Shown one piece after another: positions 11,510 to 22,559 of a stretch of 64,000 nucleotides of DNA; position 1 is the stretch's first letter, and each line of letters opens with the position of its first letter. Made by a program: the position numbers and the translations under genes. Source of the DNA: Warburgia ugandensis (taxonomy: Eukaryota; Streptophyta; Magnoliopsida; Canellales; Canellaceae); contig CP141136.1 in assembly GCA_035236585.1 (NCBI GenBank), positions 55,197,136 through 55,261,135 on the forward strand, read 5' to 3'. The notes below the pieces were generated by a model. The model did not search any database, was not told where the DNA came from, and worked only from the letters and a program-made list of their open reading frames with translations.

Positions 11510-13148
11510 AATTCATTTAAAGAAACAAAAAAGAATTAAAGGAGACTTCGTCTCCATCCATTTACATAAACATACAATATCTAATATATGTGACAAACTA
11601 ACCTCAAGGAAAACAAATAAAGAATACATGAAAAGTATTTGCCTACTTAGTATAGATATTTGTAAAGGGCCTACAAATCTCATGGACCTTTCACTAGTCT
11701 TTAACTCCACTGCTTTGAGTTCACATCTCTTACTAGGTGTAGGTATTCACAAGTAGTGATAAGCTTAATTAGCTTATGCTAGATGTTCATCTATGTACAT
11801 GTGCACAAGTCAGGTATCAAATTCCATTCAATAAAGTTTATGATTCATGTAAAGTTTCTCTTAGTTCTTTGCATGCTTGAAGTTCATTAAAATTATGGTT
11901 TCATGATCATGTTTCATGTCTTAAATCAAATCCACCATGTAATTTCATGCCTTGTTTGATTTAAGTTTCATGAGTACCTTACTTTTGGAATTTTACCTTT
12001 CATGAGTCACATATAATTTTGAGCAGTCCATACACTTTATGTACTTGATTTCTTAAGGACCAATTTAGCTTTTTAGATAGTTTAGTTACTATTTTGGTTA
12101 GATCCCATGTTAGCAAACTTTTATTCCACACATTTCAGCCATTTTCTGACTCATGAACCATGCGCACAACTCCATGGGTCATGCACATGGTGATTGGGTG
12201 ATTTGTCTTTAAGTGGTTTGTTGTTCCCTTGTTTCATGATAGTTTAGCATTACTTATTTAGTTATTTACATCATAGTTTAGCTTCAGAACATTTATTTGT
12301 TTAGTTTTAGAATGTTTTATTTTGAGAAAGTTTTAGGATTAGGAAAGTTTCATTTTTGGCAAGTTTCCTTAAAGCTTCCTAGAATAATTCATTTTAGTTT
12401 AGCATCATTTTTTTCATTTAATGCATGTCAGCTAGGAAAGTTTCTAATTCCTCTGAAAATCTTTATTTGTAGAAAGTTTCCTTTAGCTCATGTGTCTAAT
12501 TTTATGCATGTTTCTCATTTCATGTTATTTCAATTCCATGTTTATCAAACCAATCTTTCTTTAGCTAAGCTAAGCAACTTAAATAAGATCAAACCAATAA
12601 GAAATTCCTCATGGATCAACATCTCTCACATGCAATTATTACTTTGATTTGTGAGCATGTGAGTAATTTTAAAGCTACACCACTTAGCCTAAGAGAGATT
12701 GGTTTTGATTTAACTAGGAAAGCAAATAACATGAAAATGGAAACATGCATTGGAGTTACCAGATGTTATTACCAGACATGTTAAGAAACAAAAGAAAAGA
12801 GGAAGCAATCAAGCACCTATAAGATCAGGCATGTCAGCTTTGATTCCTTTGAATGAATACCTCCAAAGCTAGTGCGTGCAAAGAATGGAGGTACACCCCC
12901 CACCCATTACTCGGATCCCCCTCCTCAGCCCACCCCTCCTACCGAAACCCAATTCCTCCCTTCCACTGCCCATGCCTCGCAGGAACCCAGTCGCCCCCCG
13001 CCCCCCCCCCCCCCCCCCGCTGGAACCTAGTTCACCCCCTACATACCTCCCTCTTCTCCTCTCCTTCCCTATTGCTCTTCTTTCTTCTCCCTCAATTTTT
13101 CTTTGTGTTAGTTGGGCATGGTAGGAAGTCTATTTTTGTTGTTTAAAT
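11510..13148. other. Unassigned AT-rich stretch, ends in a C-rich block
   Basis: From 11880 to 12560 TTTCATG and TTTAG-type words recur, but no domain is visible. A nearly pure poly-C tract lies at about 12994-13018. The proline-rich frames over it (12853-13146) are composition artefacts. No transposon ends were found. Confidence 0.5.
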
Positions 13149-13374
13149 AGGGGTACATAAAGAAGTCATTTACAAATAAACAACTTTAAAAGTCTAAACT
13201 TTTGAAGTCATTTACAGATAAATGACTTTACAAGTATACACTTTTTTATAATTTTTTATTCAAAATATATATACTTTTTATATGCCAGTACTTTACAATA
13301 TCTAATAGTATTAATACACAATGAAATGAAATTTTTATGATGGTCAACATTGATTTATGGGTTCAAGCATTAAG

Positions 13375-13470
13375 GTTCAGGTGTTTAGGGAATAGGGTTC
13401 GGGGTTAAAGTTAAGGGCTCATGGTTAAGGGTTCAAGGTTAGGGGTTCAGGGTTAGGGTCCAGGGTTGAA
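13375..13470 (+). repeat. Degenerate telomere-like GGGTTCAGGGTTA repeats, unit 1
   Basis: Variants of GGGTTCA, GGGTTA and TTTAGGG recur, like degenerate TTTAGGG plant telomere repeats. They are too irregular to be a true interstitial telomere array. Confidence 0.6.
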
Positions 13471-13947
13471 CTACACTTAATTAATTTTAAAAGAATATAT
13501 ATATATATATATATATTTGATTGACACTATAAGCTTCCAAAATTTACTTGCACCACAAAATATTGTACAAACACTCCAATAGAACTAAAAATATGTGATA
13601 ACTAAAGAAGTACAAAAACTGTACTAATAAAAGAACATTAAGAAAAATAAGTCGATAAATTAATTATGAGGTGGGAATGTGGGTGTGTTAGCTTAAATTT
13701 TCCTATCCATTTCATGAGCTGTGCAGTGTGTTTGTGTGAGAGTGTGGTTCTTATATTAAAGTTTTCTTGACACCAAATTCGCATAATTCAAATTTTTGTA
13801 AATTCTTATTAGATGTACATACTTTAAAAGCATACACTTTTAAAGTCAACATATATTCATCTATATATTCTTTATACCCAAGTATAGCTAGCTCACTTAT
13901 CAAAACATATAGCTCATAACAAAAGAGCTAAAAATAATAAATATAGA

Positions 13948-14025
13948 ATCAGGGTTCAAGGTTAGGGTTCGAGTACAACATTTAAGGTTTAGGGTTCGGG
14001 GATAGGGTTCAGGGCTTAAGGTTAT
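13948..14025 (+). repeat. Degenerate telomere-like repeats, unit 2
   Basis: CAGGGTTCAAGGTTAGGG and related words, the counterpart of 13375-13470 in the second tandem unit. Confidence 0.6.
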
Positions 14026-14724
14026 ACTTAATTTTGAATGAATATATATATTTGATTGACATTAAGCTTTGAAAGTTTACTTATGTCACAAAATATTGTA
14101 GAAACACTCTTAAAGAACTAAAAATATGTGATAACCAAAGAAGTACAAAAACTATACTGATAAAAGAACATTAAGCAAAATAAGATGAACAATTAATTAT
14201 GAGGTGTGTTATACTTTTAAAGTCATATTTTTGTTAACAACTTTAAAAGTATTCACTTTTAAAGTTGACTTTATAAAAAAAAATAAAATTGTTCAAAATA
14301 TATACACCTTTTATGTTAGTACCATACAATATCTAACAATTAATACATATTGAAACAATTTTTTATTTTTTTTATCGTTGACATTGATTCATGCATTCTT
14401 TGTATGCGCATATAGCTCACTTGTCAATCCATATAGCTCATGATAAAAGAGCTAAAAATTATATATATATATATATTAGAATTAACTAATATACATATTC
14501 CATATACCTCAAAATATATATTGTTTTCAAACCTAAGCACCTTCCTCACCATAGTCACGCACATAATCCTCATTCTCACCAAGTACTTCTTCGATTCATG
14601 GGATTGTTTTGGTAATAGAAGGGTAATTTATTTCAGTATCTCCAAGATTGTCTTCATCATATAAATCCCTTAGACAGGATGATAAAACATTTGACCATCT
14701 CTTATCACATTCATCTTGTATGTA

Positions 14725-17640
14725 CAATACTTATTTTTCTTGAGATGCCAAAATAAATTGATCATTTTTACTGCTAATCCTATTGAGGTCAACCAATTTC
14801 AATTCAAGGGCATCAATTTTGATGTTGTCTTTATTGTGTTCCACCAAATCGTACTTAAACACAACCACAGTTCTCAAAGTATAATCCAAGGCCCAAATCT
14901 CTCTTATAACCCCGTAATAAATATCATCCACCACTATTAGCCTGTTATCCTTTGAACTGGAAAAGAACGTAGCATTGGAAACTAGGCTAACTCCACTATT
15001 CCATTCCACTCTTTAGTTATCACGGTCTTTCATGTAAAAGTGATAACCATTGATGGTATATTTGACATATTTTATTACTTCTAGTCGTGGTCCCATCACC
15101 ATCTAGCCTAAGGTTTTTAATATATGGTTGCCTGCTACTTCTTGCTGATCTTGAATTTTTGTCTATTCATATTAAGTAGGCTTAAGTAAGATTAATATAT
15201 ACATATATATACTTAATGTAGTTTTTAAATTAATATTAAGTGAGAATTCTTTCATTTTTACTTCTAACGTATCCAATTATTGAAAGCGGGACCATGCTCA
15301 AATTGTAGCCACTTCGTTTCTTTGTGTAACTTAGATTCTTTGCCTTGAGTACATCCATGTGTTCACTACGTACACACATACAAATTATTAGATTAATCAA
15401 AGAAAATGTAATTAACCATCAACAATTAAATTTTATATAATTTGCATGCATGATCAACTTACTCAATGTATTGTTGGACTTCATCAACATTTCGCAACAC
15501 ATAAAGTTGTGCTTGCTCTCGTTCTTTATAGTCAACAATTGATACACAACCACTCGATAGAGGTTCATCGACCTTGGGATCATGAAATGCAACTGATTGG
15601 TTCTTTCTTCAAATTCCAATGGCATCCACTCCTGCTAAGTACTCTGTGCAAAACTACACACTTCTTTTGCAATGTAACATTGGGTTATACACACCTCTGG
15701 CCGGTTGTGATTACGAACATACCCTTTTAAAATTTTCATGTACCTTTCAAACAGATACATCCATTGCAAAAAACTGGCCCACAGAGTTTGACCTCATCAA
15801 TGAGGTTCACTGTTATGTGTACCATGATGTTAAAGAAGGATGGTGGGAAGATTATCTCAAGCTCACATAAAGTTGTCACTAGATGACCTTAAATTTCTTG
15901 TAATTTTGAAACATCCACCACCTTCTTGCACAAAGTATTAAAGTAGCAGAATTTAGTAATAGCTCCCATAACTTTGTCTTGTAACATCGAACGTATTGCT
16001 ACTAACAGCAGTTGTTGCAATAATGCATGGCAATCATGGGATTTCATCTCCAACAATTTTAGCTCTTCCATGGAAACAATGTTTTTAATGTTTGAAAAGT
16101 AGCCATCTGGGACATTGAGCTTGAACAAGGTTTTACACATTATTCTCCTCTCCTGTCTTATCAACATCTTTGGAGGAGTCCCTGTCTCTCCACACCCGTT
16201 CAATTCTCCCTTCTTAAAACGATATGGATGGTCTCTAGGCAACCATCTTCTGTGCCCAAGGAATGTCATTTTTCCGACCATGTTTAAGCTATATAACACA
16301 TGTTTGATCACTATAGATAGCATAAGCACTGTATCCCTTCAGAGTGTATCTAGACAAATTACCATATGTAGGGAAGTCGCTTATTGTCCACAATAATATA
16401 GCCTTTAGGGTGAATGACTCTTTCATATATGCATTATATGCTTCAATGACAATGTCCCCTTGTGTCTCAAGATCATTTATCAAGGGAGACAAGTACATGT
16501 CAAGTCATTCCCTAGTCGCTTTGGACAAGATATCAACATAGTTAGCATCATAAACTTCCCCTTCATGCATGGAGATGGTGGAAGGTTGTATCAAACTAAT
16601 ATAACGGGCCAACAACTATACTTGCTACTCATAGAACCATGAGGATTAATCCCATCTACAGATAATTCTAGCTGTAGGTTTCTAGGTTCTATACCAAAAT
16701 TAAGCCACATGAAGCTTACAAGTTTTCATGCTGGGCTATCTATTAGATGGCATGAAAAGTTATTAGCAACTTAGTAATTAACTTACCACACTAATTTGTT
16801 TCATGTTTTTGTTATACAAAACATTCTTTTAAACCTTGGAATAGGAGGGAAGTACCATAAACCTTTGCAGGAATGCCTATAACTATCTCAGTTGAATTCT
16901 TCTTTAACTTTGATCTTGGCCGTCTACAAGTTGGACATGTAGTTTTATCCTTGTGCTCCTTCTTATACAAGATGCAGTCATTAGGACATGCATGTATCTT
17001 CTCATTCTTTAAGCCTAGTGCAATGAACCATAGTTTTCTTTGCCTCCCATGGGAAGCTCACCAATTTATTATCCTTTAGTAGAATTTTACCCACTACTTT
17101 CAAGACTTTTGTAAAACCTTGATCTAAAAATTCATATCTTGATTTCATGTTGTAAATTTCTACCACTGTGGATTGCTTGGTATAATCTTTACACTCAGGG
17201 TACAATGTTTCATTAGCTTCCTCTAATATAGTATCAAACTGTTCAGGGTCATCATGGAAGTCATCATATGCATCTCAAAACATCGATATAGCTGTATTAC
17301 TGTCACCAACACTTCCTACAGTGTCTTGATCATATCTTCTAGACCTTGTAGAGGACCTATGCCGAAGTTCTCCTCCATGCCAAATCCATGGGTGGTAGCT
17401 TTCATTGATTCCATTGAAGCACAGTGTTCTCTCAACGCCCCTACATTTACTTTTTTCAAATTTCCAAATTTTGAGCATGGAAAATGCATGTGATTATGAT
17501 CGACACTTGCCCTAAGTATGAACTCTATGAAATTTTCTGTTCCCTCTTCATATTCTTTTGATGTTCTTGTCACATTCATCCAAGCATATTTGTCTATTAT
17601 CACAAGATATTGAAGCAAATTTGTGTGGAGACTTGTCAGG
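14725..17640 (-). pseudogene. CACTA transposase (TnpD type), decayed
   Basis: Domains in order on the minus strand: the transposase-associated N-terminus with AWMNVTRTSKEYEEG and F-P-C-x-K-F-G-N-L (about 17590-17450), and a segment with YPECKDYTK (17205-17100). Next is the Transposase_21 core, with LQLELSVDGINPHGSY near 16670-16620 and YLSPLINDL...LLWTISDFPTYGNLS (16498-16350). Then come FLGHRRWLPRDHPYR and a DUF4218 region with VSMEELKLLEMKSHDCHALLQ (16260-15950), MVHITVNL and LKGYVRNHNRPE (about 15830-15730). The last is DUF4216, with YYGVIREIWALDY and DQFILASQ (15009-14731). Frameshifts, stops and unremoved introns separate them. Such proteins excise and insert CACTA ends. This copy cannot code for a full protein. 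Confidence 0.88.
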
Positions 17641-18046
17641 GATAAAAAGATTAGGTTAGGGATTTTACCAAAAATTAGATATACAAAAATTATAAGTATT
17701 AAAATAACTAGATTTCATGGAAATTTTCAATTAACAATAAAAAGTAAAATATGACAGACACATTCATGAATGAAATTAAATTTCAAAAGAAAAATTTCTA
17801 GCCCACAACCTTATAAAATTTCTTCAAATATATATGCACAATACATATGGGCCAAACAAAGAGATACTAACCAACATTCAAAAATTGATATTGACCCTGA
17901 ATTTGTGAATGCAGTTACAATTCACAGGTAGGATTTGGTTCAGAGTAGGGAAAAAAAATCTAATTTAGATTTTGTGCATAGATAATAAACACAGAGTGAG
18001 AAGGCAAGGTGGAAGTTGACGAAATAATTTTTAAAACAGATGTACA

Positions 18047-18335
18047 ATTGAAGTCATTTACAAAAAAATGACTTTAAAAGTGCATGCTTTTGAAGTCGTT
18101 TCCAGGAAATTACTTGAAAACTGCATACTTTTAAAGTCGTTTTTTATAAATGACTTTAAAAGTATGGACTTTTAAAGTCATTTTTTCGTAAATGACTTTA
18201 AAAGTATGGACTTTAAAGTCATTTTCTTGTAAACAACTTTAAAACTGTGGACTCTTAAAGTTGTTTTTGCAAATGACTTTAAAAGTGTGGACTTTTAAAG
18301 TCATTTTCAAAAAACTACTTTAATACTTTTTACAT
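18047..18335. repeat. CACTA subterminal array of palindromic units
   Basis: Four to five units of about 55-60 bases. Each pairs AAATGACTTTAAAAGT with ACTTTTAAAGTCATTT around a short GTGG- or ATGG-type centre. These are candidate TnpA-type binding sites and can form hairpins. Confidence 0.8.
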
Positions 18336-18825
18336 TTTCTCATTACAACCTTACATAAATATACAATGAAACTGATTTTACAAACATAAACACATATAAT
18401 ACATATACATAAACAAACACAGCAACAAGGAAATCAGATTATTTTTTTATTGCATCCAATGATACATATATCTTAAATGTTACATATTATTAGATCTTAT
18501 TAATACTAGATCAAAGTGCAAATCTACTCTTTTTCAGCAAAATCTGGCCAAGTATTTACATGACACCCATTCTATGGAGAGGGAAAGAGTGTGCTTCAAT
18601 TTTTTCGGCCAAAAGTTGATGGTATAACTACTACTCTTCATCAAACTCTAATTTTTGGTGAGAACCACAAATTGTGATGTTCTCCTTTTCTTCAATAGTG
18701 GGGCTCGAAGAGAGAATTAGTTGTCATTTTCAATGAAATCATACAATTTTTGCAAAATAAGGACGAACTAATAGACTTCTAAACCTCATAATCTGTAGTG
18801 AGAAAACCCACATGATCTACAAAAT

Positions 18826-18826
<1 letters not shown>

Positions 18827-18913
<87 letters not shown>
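18827..18913 (+). repeat. (GA)n microsatellite
   Basis: About 87 bases of pure GA repeat between the two halves of the CACTA subterminal region. Confidence 0.97.
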
Positions 18914-18915
<2 letters not shown>

Positions 18916-18984
18916 AGCTAGTCGTCATGCCAACTGTGAAAAGAAGAGGTCACAGGAAAAAATGCAATGTTGATAGCTATTTAT

Positions 18985-19575
18985 AAATGAACAAGGAGAT
19001 TAAAAGTCGTTTAGTAATAAAATGACTTTGAAAATGATAAAATTTTGAAGTAACTTTGTGTTAAACAACTTTAAAAGCCCATTCCTACATAATAGTAATC
19101 ATCGTGCCAAATTTCTTATCATACTTTTAAAGTCGCTTAGAATAAATGACTTTAAAAAAGGGTCACTTTTTAAGTCTTTTCTATTAAACAAATTTAAAAC
19201 ATGGTAACTTTTAAAGTCATTTTTTATTAAACAACTTTAAAAGTCCATTTGCGCTAAATATAATATTCCTGCCAAAATTTTCATGATTCTTTTGAAGTCA
19301 CTTATGTAAAATGACTTCAAAATTTATTGATTTTTAAAGTCTTTTTCTAATAAATGACTTTAAAAGTACATAACTTTTGAAGTTGCTTAATGTTAAACGA
19401 CTTTTAAAGAGCTTCCTGTGAAAAATCCCCTCTTCGAGCCAATTTTTTAAAGTTGCTTACAATTAAATGACTTCTTAAGTCTATATATTTAAAGTCATTT
19501 ACTTTAAACTTACTTGTAAAATATTTATGAAGTCAGTAGTCAAATAAGTGACTTCTTTATGCTGACTTTAAAACC
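18985..19575. repeat. CACTA subterminal repeats, distal block
   Basis: Repeats of TGACTTTAAAA/TTTTAAAGTC and variants recur in both orientations right up to the terminal inverted repeat. Less regular than 18047-18335. Confidence 0.75.
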
Positions 19576-19591
19576 CTCATGTGCAGTAGTG
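19564..19591 (-). repeat. CACTA terminal inverted repeat (right end)
   Basis: Read on the minus strand it starts CACTACTGCACATGAGGG. The CACTA pentamer and adjoining TGACTTTAAA words identify it as an En/Spm terminus. Confidence 0.75.
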
Positions 19592-19624
19592 ATGGCAAAG
19601 ATCCAAACACTGTGTCTGAAGGCA

Positions 19625-20634
19625 TAGTTGATGGAGACAAGGGGTCTTATAATAAATGGACTAAGGAACAAGAGTACTTTATCCTTGAAACACTATGATG
19701 AAATAATAGAGGATAGAATCATTGCAACTAGGAGTATGCCAGAGAGTGCGGTGATTAAGGAATTATTACTTCGCTTCAAAATTTGATTTGACAATGAATC
19801 AATTGAATACAAAGATAAGGCTCTTCAAAAGCAAGTACGTCACACTTTCAAAGTTGAGGAATGGAGACTTAGGATTAGGTCTGGATGCGGAGAGAAATTG
19901 CTTCCTTGCAACTTCAGAGATCATGAATACGCACTTGCTGGTAATATACTAGTATGACACTATAGTATTAGATTTTATCCTTTATAAAGACCTTACAAAT
20001 GTTTATGTATCTATACAGTTGAATTCAGAGGCTCGTTGTTTATTTGGCAGGAACTTATGGAACTATGAATACCTAGAGATGGTGTTTGGGGGGAGCAGTG
20101 CCAGGGAGAATTTTTCTCTGGGATTAATATTTTTACAAAAGATGACGCACTTTGAGAATCAAGCATGTCTAGCAGTCAATATACACAACCAGTTGAGGAA
20201 TTAAACTGATCAGATATGTCAAACGTGGATGCTAATGCATTTGACTCACTGCCTCCATATTATGGGGAGGAAGTAGAAGGGAACAATGATGGATTGCACC
20301 AACAAGATCCATCTCAACACCTTTCGCAACCCCCTGTCCACCCAACTACCTCCACAACATCATCTTCGATTCCCTCCTCTAAGACTATTTTTCCATGGCA
20401 TATTAAGGGAAAAGGAAAACAAGCCAGTCAGGCAGCGTCCTCAACATCTAATGATCCCCCTCCATTAATTGATCCTACCATTATATCAAGGCTAGAGAGA
20501 CTTACGGGTCTAGACAACACGTCATGGATGAATGTGTTGGATACTTTGGAGGTTTGACTGAGGTGGAGAGAGTTAGGGCATGCAGTATGTTGCAACAAAC
20601 AGACCTAGGTTTTAGGGAGGGTTTTGCTCGTTAG
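19625..20634 (+). pseudogene. Harbinger ORF1-like Myb/SANT protein, decayed
   Basis: It begins with NKWTKEQEYFILETL (19655-19700), the first helix of the plant Myb/SANT-like domain. That is followed by frame-shifted remnants up to 19940. A second exon (20019-20110) gives WNYEYLEMVFGGSSARENF, matching the family's YxELxxVFGKDRATG block. A Ser/Pro/Thr-rich linker (20216-20480) leads to a C-terminal SRLERLTGL and, after a frame change, LTEVERVRACSMLQQTDLGF, ending at 20634. These proteins bind the transposase and DNA in PIF elements, and host genes of the same fold exist. The position next to a DDE transposase favours the transposon role. Confidence 0.65.
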
Positions 20635-21124
20635 TAGTAGGAGAGATAATTGATGTATGTGACGATGCACTTGTAGAAGAGTGCACTTTCTAAGGGACCC
20701 ATGTTGTTTGATTACAATAACTTTTGTGGTTTTTTGTTGTTTCAAACTTTTTGGTGTATTTGTATATTGGACCTTTATAGACACTGTTTTAATCTAGTTG
20801 TCATTTATTAATACACTTATTAAGGCAATGGAATGTTAATGACACTTTTACTTTGCTTTCATTATATAATTTCAAACTTTAATTGCAAATGGGTGATGCA
20901 TTGATCTACATTCTAGTTTGTATATTTTCATGCTTGTCAATGTTAATTTTAGGTGTAACGTGTCACATGAATAAATTATGAAATGTCTGAAAAACAGAGG
21001 AGACTTTACCTAAAAATTGTTAAAATAAACACAATTTTTTTTTTTGTTATAAGTGTTTGTGATGCAATTATCTATAGCTGTTGTGCAAATATTGTTGTTT
21101 ACCCATCATTGCTTTCATCTCCAA

Positions 21125-22552
21125 CAATGTAGGGCAATGGGTGATGGGGGTCCACATAGTGTTACAGTCAACGACGAAGTGCTTCATGAAGTGCTGACCG
21201 CATCACACATACTTACAAGAATTGTGCAACATGAGGAGGATGCCGCATTGCATATGCAAATGCCCCAGCTTATGCATGCCAAAATAAAAATAAAAAAAAT
21301 TCGAGGTTACAAGGAATTTGGTAAGTTTATGAAGAAAGTAGGACGAGATTCCAAAAATTATACAGAATACATCAGTTCTAGTTTGATAAGCTGGTTTGTA
21401 TTTTTCACAACACTGGTCTCTTTTTCGAAACCTGTTGGGTGACAGTGGATGAGATGATGGCAACCTTCTTAATTATTGTTGGCTATGACTCAAGATACAA
21501 ACCCAAAGCAAAGTATTTTTTCAGGTCTACTTATACCATCAGTACCAACTTCCACAAGGTTCTCCATGCACTGTTGTGCTTGTACAATCACCTTATGGCT
21601 CCTCCTATAGCAGAGGACCACGCAGAGATTACAAACAAGTATCAAAGAGATAACCACTTCACGGTAACTCCATTTATCTTTTTTGATCTTTGATGCTACA
21701 GTTTGGGACACTGCACACCTAATATTCAACTTGTTATTTCATTTATAGGGTTGCATTAGAGCTGTAGATGGGACATTGATTACAGCTAGGGTTTTTGGTG
21801 TTGGTCCTCATGATTTGACAAAGTTGCATAATAGGAAGGGGTTCATTGCACAAAACATTCTTCAATGCACAATTTTAACGTGCAATTCACATATGTGCTT
21901 CCTGGCTTTGAAGAGGTTGCACATGACTCCATCATGCTTAAAGAAGCTCTTACGAGAGAAGGCGTGCTATTGACAATTCCTAGGGTAAATCCATTATGTG
22001 TTAATATGTTTACATTTGTAGGTTCTACCTTGATGGTTCGTCATTAATCACTGACGCAATTATGGTGTAGGGAAGTACTACCTGGTTGATGGGGGTTATG
22101 CAAATAAACAATAGTTTCTTGCCCCTTATCATAAGACTAGGTATTACCTGAAGAAGCAGCAACCACAAAATGCAGGGGAGTTATTCAACCTTTGACACGC
22201 ATGGTTAAGGAATGTAATAGAGTGAACATTTGGTGTTCTAAAAGCCAAATTTTCCATTATCAAGTCTGCACCTCCCTTTCCTATTAGGACACAAATTAAT
22301 CTTGTGAATGCATTATGTGCGATGCATAATTTTATGTAGTAGGAACGTGTTGATGACATGTAACCGGTAGAGGAAATGGGAGAGAATCCTAAGTCTCAAA
22401 GCAACGATGACAATAACAACGCACTATTGAGCAGTGATTTGGAGGACGAAGTTGGCACGGTTGTAGACTTGGAAAGGGTGAATGCAGGTATGCAAGTGGT
22501 GCAATGGGATGAGGTGGAGATGAGGGGTTTACAAAACAGTCTTAATGAGTGA
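21125..22552 (+). pseudogene. Harbinger (PIF) DDE transposase, decayed
   Basis: An N-terminal part (about 21143-21440) precedes a stop. The nuclease core starts after a likely intron (GT at about 21664, AG at 21747-21748). RAVDGTLI gives the first Asp (21767-21769), NRKGFIAQNIL follows, and after a frame change FTYVLPGFEEVAHDS. A second intron (GT about 21984, AG 22069-22070) leads to GKYYLVDGGYAN with the second Asp (22088-22090). The third catalytic residue is the Glu at 22220-22222, followed by a stop where an Arg is usual, then TFGVLKAKF and ALCAMHNFM. An acidic C-terminus runs to 22552. The catalytic triad is recognisable, but stops and frameshifts leave it inactive. Confidence 0.85.
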
Positions 22553-22559
22553 AAATAAT

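Larger units (their letters stand above)
13363..14430. repeat. Two ~0.53 kb tandem units inside the CACTA element
   Basis: The block ATATTTGATTGACAC...AACTAAAAATATGTGATAA at 13510-13660 recurs at 14046-14205. The block AGCTCACTTATCAAAACATA at 13888 recurs as a variant at 14409. The spacing is about 520-540 bases. A third partial copy of the segment at 13240-13363 appears at 14290-14400. The units carry telomere-like GGGTTCAGGG words. Confidence 0.75.
13150..19591 (-). mobile_element. CACTA (En/Spm) DNA transposon, left terminus truncated
   Basis: The right end is TAGTG at 19587-19591, so read from that end the element begins CACTACTGCACATGAGGG. Subterminal repeats built on TGACTTTAAAAGT occur inside this end (18047-18335, 18985-19575). 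They recur beyond the C-terminal end of the transposase (13150-13240, 13826-13850, 14215-14275). A CATAAAGAAGTCA block 30 bases inside the right end recurs at 13154-13166. The left copy lacks the terminal 30 bases, so the left inverted repeat is lost. The transposase is on the minus strand. The right flank trinucleotide is ATG, but its partner cannot be tested. Confidence 0.8.

Noticed and set aside
12853-13146. Proline-rich proteins
   Set aside because: Produced by a poly-C and CCT-rich tract, open in two overlapping frames, with no domain.
13375-14025. True interstitial telomere array
   Set aside because: Words are irregular (GGGTTCA, GGGTTAA, GGGTTCG) with no run of exact TTTAGGG repeats.
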